Origin: Actinomycetospora chibensis
Lineage (GTDB): Bacteria > Actinomycetota > Actinomycetes > Mycobacteriales > Pseudonocardiaceae
Direction: 5' to 3'
Assembly: GCF_028737215.1 (NCBI RefSeq)
Contig: NZ_JAQZAM010000003.1
Span: 372,001 to 436,000, forward strand
DNA: 64,000 nt
The stretch's first letter is position 1, and each line of letters begins with the position of its first letter. Positions 8,274 to 17,883 of this stretch are shown piece after piece. The notes under the pieces are model-generated. The model made no database searches, was not told the DNA's origin, and saw nothing but the letters and a program-made list of their open reading frames with translations. A program made the translations under genes and the position numbers.

Positions 8274-9533
8274 ATGTCCTTGTCGAGGGGCGACATCACC
8301 CCGCGCAGCGCGGTGGTCGTCGGCGCCGGCATCGTCGGTCTGAGCACCGCGTGGTTCCTGCAGGACCGGGGCGTCCACGTGACGGTCGTCGAACGAGACG
8401 AGGTCGGAGCCGGAGCCTCTTGGGGCAACGCCGGCTACCTCTCACCGGCGCTCGCGGTGCCGCTGACCTCCCCCCACGTCCTGGGCGAAGGGCTACGGGG
8501 TCTGGCCGACCCGGGAGCGCCCCTGAGCATTCCGCTCCGCGCCGACCCGCGCCTGTGGGGCTTCCTGCTCCGGTTCGCCGCCCACTGCCGCTCCGCTTAC
8601 TGGCGTCGCGCAGTTCGACACCACCTGCCCCTGCTCGAGGAGTGCCTCCGGGCCTTCGACACCCTCGCGAGCAACGGGGTCGACGCCGAGACCCATGACG
8701 CACCGGTGGTCGCCGGGATGGAGTCGGCACGCGCGGCTGCGGCGATGCGCCGCGAGCTGACCGTTCTGCGGAGTCTCGGCGTGCCCGTCGAGTTCGACGA
8801 TCTCGATCGTCACGAGGTGTCGTCGCTACGGCCGCAACTCTCGGAACGTGTCGTGGCCGGGCTGCGGATCGACGGACAGCGTTACCTCGACCCCGGCCGG
8901 TTCGTCGACCGGCTGGCCCAATCCGTGGTCCGCCGGGGCGCCTCCATCCGACCGCGCTTCGCGGCCCGGAGGATCGTCGCCGACCTCGACCGCGTCTTCG
9001 TCTGCCCTGACGAGGGGCCACCGGTGACCGCGGACGTAGCCGTGGTCGCCACGGGCGCGCGGTTAGATGACCTCGTCCGCACGCGTGGTGTGCGCACCCG
9101 CGTCAGGGCCGGCCGCGGTTATTCGTTCAGCGTGCCCACCGACACCCCGGTGGACGGGCCCATCTACCTCCCCGGCATCCGCGTCGCGTGTACCCCGTAT
9201 CGGGGCGAGCTCCGGGTGGCGGGGACGATGGAGTTTCGAGACGTCGACGAACCGGCGGACCCCCGGCGGGTCGACGCCATCATCGACTCGGTCCGGCCCT
9301 TCCTGGCCGGTGTCAACTGGGACGAGCGCAGCACCCCGTGGGTCGGGGCCCGGCCGGTCACTGCCGATGCACTCCCCATCATCGGTGCGACGCGGCAGCG
9401 CGGTGTCTTCGTGGCCGGAGGACATGGCATGTGGGGAGTCACGTTCGGCCCGATCACGGGTCGGCTGCTGGCGGAACAGATCACCACTGGGAAGCAGCCG
9501 GCCGAGCTCACCCCCTTCGACCCCCTCCGCTGA
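8274..9533 (+). CDS. FAD-dependent oxidoreductase, D-amino acid oxidase/DadA-like
   Basis: The 419-residue protein begins with a dinucleotide-binding fold (VVVGAGIVGLSTAWFLQDRG, with the acidic strand end VVERD). It carries the DAO-family GASWGNAGYL segment and ends with the second FAD motif GVFVAGGHGMWGVTFGP. This is the layout of DadA-type D-amino acid dehydrogenases and glycine/sarcosine oxidases. The amine substrate cannot be read from the sequence. ATG 8274 was preferred over the ATG at 8238 because GGAGGT lies four bases upstream. The next gene overlaps by one base (TGATG), so the two are probably co-translated. Confidence 0.88.
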   Translation: MSLSRGDITPRSAVVVGAGIVGLSTAWFLQDRGVHVTVVERDEVGAGASWGNAGYLSPALAVPLTSPHVLGEGLRGLADPGAPLSIPLRADPRLWGFLLRFAAHCRSAYWRRAVRHHLPLLEECLRAFDTLASNGVDAETHDAPVVAGMESARAAAAMRRELTVLRSLGVPVEFDDLDRHEVSSLRPQLSERVVAGLRIDGQRYLDPGRFVDRLAQSVVRRGASIRPRFAARRIVADLDRVFVCPDEGPPVTADVAVVATGARLDDLVRTRGVRTRVRAGRGYSFSVPTDTPVDGPIYLPGIRVACTPYRGELRVAGTMEFRDVDEPADPRRVDAIIDSVRPFLAGVNWDERSTPWVGARPVTADALPIIGATRQRGVFVAGGHGMWGVTFGPITGRLLAEQITTGKQPAELTPFDPLR

Positions 9534-10252
9534 TGGCTTCGCGCATCGACGCGGGGACCGGGGTGGACGAGGCGATCGTCGAGGCCGTGGAGGCGATCGC
9601 CCGGGTCGTCGCGGACCACCCCGACGCCATCGGGGCGCAGCCGATCCTCGATGTCGTGGTCGCGTCGGCGTTGCGTGCCGTACCGGGCGCGCGCAGCGCC
9701 TCGACGCTCCTGCTGGATCGACGACGTCATGCCGTCGGGGTGTCCGCCTCCGACCCCGCGACCGCGGGGCTCGACCAGGCGCAGGTGACGCTCGGGGAAG
9801 GACCTGCCGTCGAAGCGGCCACCGGGTCGACGATCACGTCGGAGAACGATCTGCCGCACAGCACCCGGTGGTTGCGGTGGGCGGCGTTGGCTGTCGGGAC
9901 GGGTCACCTCACCGTCATGTCGCTGCCGATCCGGACCAGACGCGTCCGAGGCGCGGTCACGCTCTACGGGGCCGATTCCTTCGCCCAGCAGGACGTGCTG
10001 GCCGCACGACTCGTCGCCGGGGCCGCGGCCCTGGCGGTGGACAACGCCCTCAGCGTGACTGGTCTGACCCGCGCGCTCGAGACGCGGGACGTCATCGGAC
10101 AGGCCAAGGGCATCCTCAAGGAACGCTTCTCCGTGGACGACCGTGCGGCGTTCGCTCTCCTCGTGGAGTCGTCGCAGGACACCAACATCAAGCTGCGTGA
10201 GGTGGCCTCCCTGCTCGCGGACGGTTCGCTCGGCCTGCCGCCGCGCTCCTGA
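9533..10252 (+). CDS. GAF and ANTAR domain RNA-binding regulator
   Basis: The 239-residue protein has an N-terminal GAF-type sensory domain (about 20-165, including LGEGPAVEAA and MSLPIRTRRVRGAVTLYG). A C-terminal ANTAR domain (about 170-230) carries the signature ETRDVIGQAKGILKERF. ANTAR proteins bind paired hairpins in mRNA leaders and act by antitermination. The GAF domain probably senses a small molecule or redox signal. The start overlaps the stop of the flavin oxidoreductase gene, suggesting they respond to the same signal. A second GAF-ANTAR gene lies at 62.6 kb. No target hairpin could be assigned. Confidence 0.9.
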   Translation: MASRIDAGTGVDEAIVEAVEAIARVVADHPDAIGAQPILDVVVASALRAVPGARSASTLLLDRRRHAVGVSASDPATAGLDQAQVTLGEGPAVEAATGSTITSENDLPHSTRWLRWAALAVGTGHLTVMSLPIRTRRVRGAVTLYGADSFAQQDVLAARLVAGAAALAVDNALSVTGLTRALETRDVIGQAKGILKERFSVDDRAAFALLVESSQDTNIKLREVASLLADGSLGLPPRS

Positions 10253-10301
10253 CCCGGTCGTCGGGAAGGCCACCGGGTCAGGGGCGCCACGAGCCCTTCG
10301 T

Positions 10302-10619
10302 TCAGGTCTTGCCCTCCGTCGGACGGGGCCGATCCCGGTGACCCGCGGGTCGAAGCGGGCGGTCCACCATCCACACCGACCACGCGGTGCAGAGGACGAA
10401 GAACGTGGTCAGCGACGGGATACCGGCGAAGGCCGCGAGCAGTGCGAGGACGGCCGCCACCGACGCACCGACCACGAGCACGGCGCGTTGCCACGCCGGC
10501 CGGGCCTGTGCGGCGAGACGGCGTTGCGATGTGGCGAACCCCTCGAACCAACTCGGGTCCTCCGCCGACAACCGACCCTCGATGTCGGCCAGAGTCCGGC
10601 GTTCGGAATCACTGAGCAT
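10302..10619 (-). CDS. DUF3040 small membrane protein
   Basis: The 105-residue product starts with the DUF3040 hallmark MLSDSERRTLADIEGRL, then DPSWFEGF, and has two membrane helices around residues 45-85. DUF3040 proteins are actinobacterial inner-membrane proteins of unknown function. ATG 10619 is preceded by AAGGAGG. The gene is last in a minus-strand set (Usp, GreA-like, DUF3040) with gaps of 26 bases or less. A second full DUF3040 gene lies at 23.2 kb. Confidence 0.9.
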   Translation of the reverse strand: MLSDSERRTLADIEGRLSAEDPSWFEGFATSQRRLAAQARPAWQRAVLVVGASVAAVLALLAAFAGIPSLTTFFVLCTAWSVWMVDRPLRPAGHRDRPRPTEGKT

Positions 10620-10645
10620 GGTCGGGCCTCCTTCAGCCCTCGACG

Positions 10646-11125
10646 TCACTCGAGCACAGGCACGTCATGGCGGTACGGCCTCGCGGTGAGCACCGTGACC
10701 GACACCGTTCGCCCTGCGGGGAGTTGGCAGGTCCGGGTCTCTCCCTCGATCGCCCCGAGCAGCGCGCGGCCGATCGGCGACGCGGTGGAGTACACCTCGA
10801 CGTCCGCGGCGGCCGGGACGTCACCATCGCCGAGCAGGACGGTCTCCTCCTCGGACGACCCGTCGAACTGCACGGTGAGGAGCATCCCGGCTTCGACCAA
10901 CCCGTCGTCCGGTGGCGCGCTCCCGATCTCGGCGGTCAGCAGGAGCTCCTGGAGGTGCCGGATCCGGCGCTCACGCCAGCGGTGCCGGGCCCACGCGTCC
11001 GCGTCGGCATCTGCGTCGTGCTCAGGCTGGAAGCCCGCGCGGTGTTCCAGGAGCAGCCGCTCGAGCTCGTCGCGGACCTGCTCACATCCCTGCGGGCTCA
11101 GCCAGGCCGGCCTGTTCGTGGTCAT
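10646..11125 (-). CDS. GreA/GreB-family transcription factor-like protein
   Basis: The 159-residue protein has the Gre layout. An N-terminal coiled-coil hairpin (about 1-70, starting LSPQGCEQVRDELERLLLEH) is followed by an FKBP-like C-terminal domain with EVYSTASPIGRALLGAIEGE, matching the Gre signature of a serine-proline plus a small-residue turn. The hairpin tip acidic residues of GreA (used for RNA cleavage) are not obvious; DADADADAW lies near the loop. It may therefore bind polymerase without full cleavage activity. GGAGG precedes ATG 11125, which lies 44 bases inside the Usp gene. This is probably not the housekeeping GreA. Confidence 0.82.
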   Translation of the reverse strand: MTTNRPAWLSPQGCEQVRDELERLLLEHRAGFQPEHDADADADAWARHRWRERRIRHLQELLLTAEIGSAPPDDGLVEAGMLLTVQFDGSSEEETVLLGDGDVPAAADVEVYSTASPIGRALLGAIEGETRTCQLPAGRTVSVTVLTARPYRHDVPVLE

Positions 11126-12038
11126 GCGGCGTTCCTCCGTGTGAGGCGGGAAAGGTGGTGACGAGGCGGGGCGTGGGGCCGGGCAGTTCGCGCGCGGACC
11201 TTCCCTCGGTTACGACCATCACCGGGCAAGGAGTCCGGGCCAGGAAGTCCTCGATGTCCGGATGTCGTCGTGTCGGGCCCCTCCGCTGCTCGAGTACGAC
11301 CAGCTGGGCACGCCGCCCCGCGACACGCAGCGCGGCGACGAGGTCCTGTGCCGGCGCGAGCCAGGTCTCTCGGCGGTCGGCCGCGTCTGCTCGGGAAAGG
11401 GCTGCCCCACCCTCGGCCACCACGAGGAGAGGTGCCGCCCGTCGTGCGGCCACGGCTGCGGCCAGGTCGAGAACGCCGCCGTCGTCGTGCGCCATCAGGC
11501 CGACCACGACAGGACGGCTCGACGGTGTGGAGGCCCACGACCCGGTGCGGCGCGGCGGGACGACGACGACCGGGCAGTCGGCCCGACGGAGCGCCTCGGC
11601 GACCGTACGCCCTGCGGAGGGTCCGCCGTCCGCCAGTCGACGACCCCCCACCACGAGCAGGCTGGCTCGTCGGGTGTATCTCGCCAGGACCGGTCCGATC
11701 GCACCGTGCTCGCGAATGACCGTGATCCCGAGGCCCGGCGCGACCGCCGTGGCCGTGCCGAGTGCCCGGTGCAGCCACCGTCGGGGGTCCACGGAGTCCG
11801 GCCGATCGTCGCGCTCGACGTGCAGCAGGTGAAGGTCAACTCCCCGGTGCATCGCCTCGACGGCGGCCCAGCTCACCGCCGTGAGCACGCCCAGGGAGTT
11901 GTCGACACCGACCACGACCGCGTCGCGGACGCCTCCCCACCGCATGATGGGAGCGGAGGTTGCCGGCGGGGGTAGCGGGAGGGTTGCGATGCCGCCGTGG
12001 TCGCTCGGAAGCGCCCACGTGTCTGGTTCCGTCTCCAC
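11082..12038 (-). CDS. Tandem universal stress protein
   Basis: The 318-residue product holds two Usp folds. Domain 1 opens AVVVGVDNSLG and includes LLVVGGRRLADGGPSAG and CPVVVVPP. Domain 2 opens PVVVGLMAHDDGG and ends TPCPVMVVTEG. The second domain has lost the usual D-G-S start and glycine loop, so it probably does not bind ATP. The GTG start at 12038 has AGGGG upstream; a possible internal start is ATG 11948. Its 3' end overlaps the GreA-like gene by 44 bases, which argues for one transcript. Confidence 0.85.
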   Translation of the reverse strand: METEPDTWALPSDHGGIATLPLPPPATSAPIMRWGGVRDAVVVGVDNSLGVLTAVSWAAVEAMHRGVDLHLLHVERDDRPDSVDPRRWLHRALGTATAVAPGLGITVIREHGAIGPVLARYTRRASLLVVGGRRLADGGPSAGRTVAEALRRADCPVVVVPPRRTGSWASTPSSRPVVVGLMAHDDGGVLDLAAAVAARRAAPLLVVAEGGAALSRADAADRRETWLAPAQDLVAALRVAGRRAQLVVLEQRRGPTRRHPDIEDFLARTPCPVMVVTEGRSARELPGPTPRLVTTFPASHGGTPHDHEQAGLAEPAGM

Positions 12039-12060
12039 CGCCCCGCCCCTTCCGCACTCC

Positions 12061-12092
12061 GGCCATCACGGACCTCGTCCTCCGTGATGGCC
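12061..12092. terminator. Perfect 12-bp inverted repeat, terminator-like
   Basis: GGCCATCACGGA at 12061-12072 is exactly complementary to TCCGTGATGGCC at 12081-12092, with an eight-base loop. It lies downstream of the PucR stop and upstream of the Usp start, both on the minus strand. There is no T-tract, as is common for actinobacterial hairpin terminators. It could instead be an operator for the Usp operon. Confidence 0.6.
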
Positions 12093-12176
12093 AGGATGCG
12101 GTGACGACTGGTGCTGGCCGTTGTCGTTCACGGACAAACCTGGCGTGCGAATGTGGCCGCTCTCGCCAAGCAGTGG

Positions 12177-13721
12177 TCAGGCGTGCTCGTCGTCGGTCGC
12201 CGCCAGAGCGATGAACATGGCGATTCGCTGTTCGGGGCGATCGATTGCGAGGTGCGTTGCGGTGTTCATCTTCCGGAGCCGGTAGCGCACGGTGTTCGGG
12301 TGGACGTCGAGCTGGGCGGCGGTGACGCCGATGTCGCCGTGCGCCGCGAGCCAGGCCCGCAGGGTGTCGATGTACCGGGTGCCGTGCTGCTCGTCGTGTC
12401 GTCGGAGTTCGACGACGGGTCCCCGTTCGGGGACGCGGCCGTCGGCCGCGATAGCACGCAACCTGCGCAGGAGGATCCGGTCCCACGACTCGTCGTAGGC
12501 GATGGGCGCCGACCCGGGGTGCGCCACGTGCAACGCCAGTCCCTCGTCCGCCTCGCGCCGGCTGGCGGGCAAGGCCATGGCGTCGGCGGGCCCACCGATC
12601 CCCGCGTGCAACGAGATGTGCGACGGCATGGCAGCACGCACCGACTCCACCCAACTGCGCGCGCCGTCGGGTGTCTCGTCACGCATGGGCAGCACCGTGT
12701 ACACGGTGTTGGCGAACAGCGCGCTCCGTCCCCACCGCGACCAGCCGAACCCGGTGGTGACGTGCTCGAAGACCAGCAGGACGCCGGCGTGCTGCTCCTC
12801 GTCGACGTGCGCCTGCAACGCCACGACCCGCAGGGCCGCGTTGGTCAGTCCGAGCTGGCTGATCATCGCCTGGCCGTCGCCGGTGCCCTCCAGCAGACGC
12901 GTGACGAGGTCGGACTCGACCTGACGTTCCAGGTCGGCGCTCGCCCTCGACCGCAGGAGGTGCAGTGCTGCCGTACGGGCGCCGTCCTCGAGGATTCGGC
13001 AGCGACGCTCGTCGAACGGGCCATCGGATTCCACCCAGAGTGAGCCGAGCAGCTCCCGTCCCGCCCGGACCGCCACGACCATGCGCCCGTCGAGACCGTG
13101 CTGCGGCGACGGCGCGACGAAGAGCGGGAGGTCGGAGGAGGCGAGGTGGCGGAACACGCCGCGCTCGGCGAAGACGCCGCGAATCGTCTCGGGGAGGCGG
13201 CGGCCGAGGATGGTCTTTGAGCGCACCGCGTCCACGGCGTCGTCGAGGCTCGAGTACGCCAGGACCCGGGAGAGCTGGTCCTCGATGACGACCGGGCCGC
13301 CGACCGTCGCGGCCAGGGTGTCGGCGAGGGCGAACAGGTCGGTGGGGCCGCGACCCGCCTCGGTCTCGCGACCCTCGAGGACCAAGCCGTACGCCAGACC
13401 CGTCAGGTGGCTCCAGGACACCTCCGGCTCCGCGAGCACGACCGCTACGCCGGCCTCCTCGGCGGACGCTTGAACTGTCGGCTCCAGGGGGGCCGGAGCC
13501 CGTACCAGGGCGACCGCCGCCCGAGCGCGCGCGGCGAGCCGCACCGCTACGTCCGGGGTGTCCAGACCCACCGCCAGGAACACGTCCCCGGTGGCGACTC
13601 GAGTGTCGGTGGGATCGTGCACGATCAGGCTCCGCAGCAGGACGTCCCGCGAACGCGGACAGCAGACCAACCGCGCCCCGCTGCTCGCCAGCACGTTCAC
13701 CAGCCGGTCAAGGGTGATCAT
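12177..13721 (-). CDS. PucR-family transcriptional regulator
   Basis: The 514-residue protein has the actinobacterial PucR/CdaR plan. An N-terminal sensory region (about 1-130) is followed by a GAF-like central part (PVVIEDQLSRVLAYSS) and a GGDEF-like region. The C-terminal HTH_30 domain carries LDVHPNTVRYRLRKM near residue 485. PucR proteins activate genes for purine, proline or amino-acid use. The flanking Usp genes give no clear target; the flavin oxidoreductase at 8.3 kb is a possible one but is not adjacent. The gene is monocistronic. Confidence 0.88.
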   Translation of the reverse strand: MITLDRLVNVLASSGARLVCCPRSRDVLLRSLIVHDPTDTRVATGDVFLAVGLDTPDVAVRLAARARAAVALVRAPAPLEPTVQASAEEAGVAVVLAEPEVSWSHLTGLAYGLVLEGRETEAGRGPTDLFALADTLAATVGGPVVIEDQLSRVLAYSSLDDAVDAVRSKTILGRRLPETIRGVFAERGVFRHLASSDLPLFVAPSPQHGLDGRMVVAVRAGRELLGSLWVESDGPFDERRCRILEDGARTAALHLLRSRASADLERQVESDLVTRLLEGTGDGQAMISQLGLTNAALRVVALQAHVDEEQHAGVLLVFEHVTTGFGWSRWGRSALFANTVYTVLPMRDETPDGARSWVESVRAAMPSHISLHAGIGGPADAMALPASRREADEGLALHVAHPGSAPIAYDESWDRILLRRLRAIAADGRVPERGPVVELRRHDEQHGTRYIDTLRAWLAAHGDIGVTAAQLDVHPNTVRYRLRKMNTATHLAIDRPEQRIAMFIALAATDDEHA

Positions 13722-13904
13722 GCGCGCCTGCCTCTCGCAGGGATCTCGGAGCCGGCCCGCAGGATCCCCGATCCATCGGTCGGGTTGTCACGCGCGGACA
13801 GATCGATTCTCAGAGCTTGTGGTTCTCCACCATCCCCGCCCCCGGTCGACGGTCCACGCTGGTGGCGTGTCAGCAGTACCTCGCTGGACTCGGAGGTGGT
13901 GGAG

Positions 13905-14513
13905 ATGCTCGACACAGATGTGGACGCCAGCACCCGGAGCCGGTCTCACCCGGATGTCGGCGCGCCGGGTGACCGGGGCGAGGAAGCTGCGCTGGTGGCG
14001 GTACCGCTGCCGCGGTCGGCGCCTTCTGCGGGCCCGGTGGTGGTAGGCGCCGACGGCTCGCTCGGCGGGGAACGTGCCCTGCGCTTCGCCGCGGAGCACG
14101 CGGACCGGCTCGGAGCGGACCTGTTCGTGGTCACCGCCGAGAACAGCGGCCGCGCGGCCGTTCCCGAGATCGTGGAGGATGCCCTGGTCGCGCAGCTCGC
14201 CGCGTGCCGCGCGGCCCATCCTCGTGTGACCATCCGCCTCCGGGTCGTCGAGGTCGGGGCCGGGCAGGCCCTCCTGCGTGCGGCACGTCGCGCGCAGCTG
14301 GTCGCGGTGGGTACCCAGAGACGTCACGGTGCGGCGCGTCCTCCGCTCGGGGCGACCGGCTGGGACCTGCTGCAGGCTTGCTCCTGCCCGGTCGTCGTGG
14401 TCCCACCTGGCGCTTTCGCTGATCCGGGATCACGCATAGCCGCGCACGAGACCGACGGAGGCACCGTCGCACCCGCCGCAACGGTTCTCGCGTCGGGGTG
14501 GCGAGATCGGTGA
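13905..14513 (+). CDS. Single-domain universal stress protein
   Basis: The 202-residue protein has one Usp fold (about 45-170): VVVGADGSLGGERALRFAAE, then LVAVGTQRRHGAARPP and CSCPVVVVPPG. Disordered tails flank it at both ends. ATG 13905 follows GGAGG with suitable spacing; the frame is open further upstream but the residues there are shadow-like. The glycine loop is altered (GTQRRHGAARPPLGATG), so nucleotide binding is uncertain. Confidence 0.8.
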   Translation: MLDTDVDASTRSRSHPDVGAPGDRGEEAALVAVPLPRSAPSAGPVVVGADGSLGGERALRFAAEHADRLGADLFVVTAENSGRAAVPEIVEDALVAQLAACRAAHPRVTIRLRVVEVGAGQALLRAARRAQLVAVGTQRRHGAARPPLGATGWDLLQACSCPVVVVPPGAFADPGSRIAAHETDGGTVAPAATVLASGWRDR

Positions 14514-14957
14514 CCTGCCCTGCCTCCCAGCTCAAGATCGCGGTCGCGATGACGGAAGCCGGAGGCCCGTCGTGTGCTCGGTCGGTCCTCTCGACCGGCC
14601 GACGGTCGACGACCTCCGCTGCACGATGCTGGCCTACATGCGTCACGGAGCCGCGCCGTCCTCGGCGGCCGGGGGCCGCCAGTTCACCTGGTGCACCTTG
14701 CGCGTGCTGCTGTTGACCCCTTGATCCGTCGCCTACAAACCTCGGCTCGGGGGAAATCGTCTTGTCCTCAAGAACCAAGCCGTTGGCTCGTATTCGTGCG
14801 GATCCGACTAACCGACCGCACGCGACAAGAGCCATCCTGAGCGGACCGAGCGTCCCGGTCTCCTCGGAACTGGAGATGTCGGGCGCGCCCCACAAGAGCG
14901 TCTGTGGCGCCGGGAGCTACATCAACGGAGGGCTCCGGTCCGCAGACGCTCCAATAA
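14514..14957. other. Intergenic, no gene seen
   Basis: About 440 bases between a Usp stop and the palindrome at 14958. The short open frames on both strands have no recognisable family or ribosome-binding site. The 3' part becomes AT-richer toward the promoter. Confidence 0.5.
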
Positions 14958-14972
14958 TATCGTGTTACGATA
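14958..14972. promoter_or_regulatory. TATCGT-N3-ACGATA operator, upstream of STAS/ctaD
   Basis: TATCGTGTTACGATA is a near-perfect palindrome. The same box occurs at 23111 (beside a MarR gene) and 31791. TATAAG overlaps its right half at 14971-14976 and could be the -10 element, so a bound repressor would occlude polymerase. It lies 65 bases from ATG 15023 and about 150 bases before the STAS start. Confidence 0.75.
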
Positions 14973-15022
14973 TAAGGTATCGGCACTTCGTCCGCCCTGC
15001 CGCCGGTCCGGGGAGGTCGGAC

Positions 15023-15148
15023 ATGCCCCATGACCGGAAACGTCGACGTGGGACGCGCGTCGTCCAATCGGACGCTCCCATCGCGGCGTACGTAGGTCGG
15101 CGTGGCGCGGTGAGGAGATGTGACGGCGATGACTTCGCAAGGAGCTGA
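15023..15148 (+). CDS. Short leader ORF with DUF3040-like promoter and start region
   Basis: A 41-codon frame (MPHDRKRRRGT...) starts after GGGGAGG. The leader from the palindrome through the ribosome-binding site and first codons closely follows the DUF3040 promoter region at 23.1 kb; both have GGTCC, then GGAGGTC, then ATG and a TGACC at codons 3-5. It may be a decayed DUF3040 copy or a leader peptide. It overlaps the STAS start. Confidence 0.35.
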   Translation: MPHDRKRRRGTRVVQSDAPIAAYVGRRGAVRRCDGDDFARS

Positions 15149-16097
15149 CCGACGGACGGTGGGGTCCGCGGCGGGATGGGCAGAGAGATCGACGCACCGG
15201 GGCAGGCCGGACGGTGAGCCGTTCGGCGAAGACGTGGAGTGCGATCCGGCAACGCCGTGCTTCGCGGTCGCGATGACCATCAGCGGGGTGTCGGTGGTGT
15301 GTGCGGCGGGGGAGCTCGACCGCTCCGCGGTCGACGAGCTGCGCGGCCTCCTGCTGGCTCGTCTGTGTCTCTGCGTGAAGGGTGCAGCAATCATCTGCGA
15401 CCTCAGCCAGGCGCGGGTGTTCGAGCCCACGCTCGTGACGCGCATGCTCTCCGGCACGGCGGTTCGCGCCGCGGGGCGGGTGGTCTGCCTGTTCGTGCTG
15501 CCGTGTCCTGGGTTGCGCACACCGTCCACAGCGACCCTTTCCACCAGCGGCGCTATTGGGACTTTCGCATTGCTCGACGACATCGACAGTGGCGTGCGAA
15601 GGACCGGCGATCCCGGTCTCGAACGCGACGATCGACAGGTGCGCCGAGTCCTCGACCGGACCATTAGGCACTGCTTGCGCGATCTGCGGGGCCAACCGCC
15701 CTACGACACTCTCGACGCGGCCACCCGTCAAGCGCTGCGGTGGCGACTCACCGACGCCGCCCACGCGGGAGTCGGCGTCGGTCCCGGCCTGCTGTCGGCG
15801 GCTGCCGGGATCCGGAGAGCGCTCACCTCGCTGAACGCCCGACAGCACCGTGACGCCTACTTCGCCCTACTTGACGCCGAGGACCACCTCGCCGGCCGCG
15901 TCGAGCCAACCTCGTCCAAGCCCACCTTGCCTGGATTTTCCAGACCGGCCGTACCACCGAGCGTGCCCGCGCCGCGCGCGGCGAGCACTCGTGAACTGCA
16001 GGCGGGCTCCGGCCCAGTAGGTGGAACGCGGTGTCGCATGTCCATCCTGCGGCAGCCAGTGGTGCGACGACCGCAGCCGACTGGAGGGAGCCAATGA
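15120..16097 (+). CDS. STAS-like domain protein, coupled to ctaD
   Basis: The 325-residue protein has an N-terminal STAS-like fold (about residues 45-150): [20 protein letters not shown], then [19 protein letters not shown], which places a serine/glutamine-containing loop where anti-sigma-factor antagonists are phosphorylated. The rest (about 165-325) contains a helical stretch [20 protein letters not shown] and a proline-rich tail and is unassigned. GTG 15120 follows GAGGAG; ATG 15129 is an alternative. Its stop overlaps the ctaD start (ATGA), so the two are translationally coupled. The palindrome at 14958 probably regulates the operon. Confidence 0.72.
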   Translation: MTAMTSQGADRRTVGSAAGWAERSTHRGRPDGEPFGEDVECDPATPCFAVAMTISGVSVVCAAGELDRSAVDELRGLLLARLCLCVKGAAIICDLSQARVFEPTLVTRMLSGTAVRAAGRVVCLFVLPCPGLRTPSTATLSTSGAIGTFALLDDIDSGVRRTGDPGLERDDRQVRRVLDRTIRHCLRDLRGQPPYDTLDAATRQALRWRLTDAAHAGVGVGPGLLSAAAGIRRALTSLNARQHRDAYFALLDAEDHLAGRVEPTSSKPTLPGFSRPAVPPSVPAPRAASTRELQAGSGPVGGTRCRMSILRQPVVRRPQPTGGSQ

Positions 16098-17851
16098 CCC
16101 GAGTCGGCCCACGACCGGTGGCCACTGGGCAAGCACCACCACGCCGCTCGCACCGGGGTAGTTCGGTGGTGCGCTACCTGCACACCACCGACCCGAAAGA
16201 CATCGCCGTTCTCTACCTGGTCACGTCGTTCGCGTTCTTCATGGTCGGCGGACTGATGGCGATGCTCATCCGCGCGGAGCTAGCCCAGCCGGGTCTGCAG
16301 ATCCTGTCGGTCGAGCAGTACAACCAGCTGTTCACCATGCACGGCACGATCATGCTGCTGCTCTACGCGACGCCGATCCTGTTCGGCTTCGCCAACTACA
16401 TCGTCCCGCTGCAGATCGGGGCGCCCGACGTCGCGTTCCCGCGGCTCAACGCCTTCTCCTACTGGCTGTTCCTCTTCGGCGGCATCATCGTCGTCTCCGG
16501 GTTCTTCACCCCGGGCGGGGCCGCGTCGGCGGGCTGGTTCGCCTACACGCCGCTCTCCGACATGACCCACACTCCCGGCTTGGGTCAGGACCTCTGGGGT
16601 CTGGGCCTCGCGGTATCCGGCCTCGGTACGATCCTCGGCGCCGTCAACTTCACGACGACCATCGTGTGCCTGCGCGCCCCGGGCATGACCATGTTCCGGA
16701 TGCCGATCTTCACCTGGAACATCCTGGTGACGATGTTCCTCGTCCTCATGGCGTTCCCGATCCTCACTTCGGCCCTGCTCGGGCTGGAGGCCGACCGCCA
16801 CCTAGGTGCCCAGCTGTTCGCACCCGAGCACGGCGGGGCGATCCTGTGGCAGCACCTGTTCTGGTTCTTCGGGCACCCCGAGGTCTACATCGTCGCGCTG
16901 CCGTTCTTCGGCATCGTCACCGAGATCTTCCCGGTCTTCAGCCGCAAGCCGGTCTTCGGCTACAAGACGCTGATCTACGCGACCGTCGCCATCGGGGCGC
17001 TGTCGATCGCGGTGTGGGCCCACCATATGTACGCCACCGGCGCGGTGCTGCTGCCGTTCTTCGCCTTCACCTCCTACCTCATCGCGGTCCCGACCGGCAT
17101 CAAGTTCTTCAACTGGATCGGCACCATGTGGCGCGGCCAGCTGACCTTCGAGACGCCGATGCTGTTCGCGATCGGGTTCGTCGTGACGTTCCTGTTCGGC
17201 GGCCTCAGCGGCGTCTTGCTGGCCAGTCCACCGATCGACTTCCACGTGACCGACTCCTACTTCGTGGTGGCGCACTTCCACTACGTGCTGTTCGGCACGA
17301 TCGTGTTCGCCACCTACGCCGGCATCTACTTCTGGTTCCCGAAGATGACCGGCCGGATGATGAACGAGCGCATCGGCAAGCTGCACTTCTGGCTGACGTT
17401 CATCGGGTTCCACATGACGTTCCTGGTGCAGCACTGGCTGGGCAACGAGGGCATGCCGCGCCGCTACGCCGACTACGCGGCCACCGACGGATTCACAACG
17501 CTGAACACGATCTCGACGATCGGGGCGTTCATCCTCGGGGCCTCGACGCTGCCGTTCATCTGGAACGTGCTCCACAGCTTCCGGTACGGCCGTCCGGTGG
17601 AGGTCGACGACCCGTGGGGCCACGGCAACTCGCTGGAGTGGGCCACCTCGTGCCCGCCGCCGCGGCACAACTTCACCGAGCTGCCCCGCATCCGCTCCGA
17701 ACGCCCGGCGTTCGAGCTGCACTACCCGCACATGGCCGACCGGATGCGGAGGGAGGCCCACATCGGCTCCGGTGCACCGAGTGTGGGCGAGGCCGCGGCC
17801 GGTGCCACGGGCCAGGAGCACCTGCCCGGTAGCGACCCCCGCAACCGCTGA
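16094..17851 (+). CDS. ctaD: Cytochrome c oxidase subunit I (aa3 type)
   Basis: The 585-residue integral membrane protein is a heme-copper oxidase subunit I with about twelve helices. Metal ligands are in place: H83 and H396 for low-spin heme, H394 for heme a3, and H261, H310 and H311 for CuB. Y265 in GHPEVYI forms the His-Tyr cross-link. The GHPEVY glutamate marks the A-type family. It reduces O2 to water and pumps protons. ATG 16094 follows GGAGGG and overlaps the STAS stop. No ctaC, ctaE or ctaF gene is nearby, so this is a second, orphan subunit I that would need subunits encoded elsewhere. Confidence 0.95.
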   Translation: MTRVGPRPVATGQAPPRRSHRGSSVVRYLHTTDPKDIAVLYLVTSFAFFMVGGLMAMLIRAELAQPGLQILSVEQYNQLFTMHGTIMLLLYATPILFGFANYIVPLQIGAPDVAFPRLNAFSYWLFLFGGIIVVSGFFTPGGAASAGWFAYTPLSDMTHTPGLGQDLWGLGLAVSGLGTILGAVNFTTTIVCLRAPGMTMFRMPIFTWNILVTMFLVLMAFPILTSALLGLEADRHLGAQLFAPEHGGAILWQHLFWFFGHPEVYIVALPFFGIVTEIFPVFSRKPVFGYKTLIYATVAIGALSIAVWAHHMYATGAVLLPFFAFTSYLIAVPTGIKFFNWIGTMWRGQLTFETPMLFAIGFVVTFLFGGLSGVLLASPPIDFHVTDSYFVVAHFHYVLFGTIVFATYAGIYFWFPKMTGRMMNERIGKLHFWLTFIGFHMTFLVQHWLGNEGMPRRYADYAATDGFTTLNTISTIGAFILGASTLPFIWNVLHSFRYGRPVEVDDPWGHGNSLEWATSCPPPRHNFTELPRIRSERPAFELHYPHMADRMRREAHIGSGAPSVGEAAAGATGQEHLPGSDPRNR

Positions 17852-17883
17852 CGTGACCGTTGGTCGTCGGGGTCGCCGCGGCG

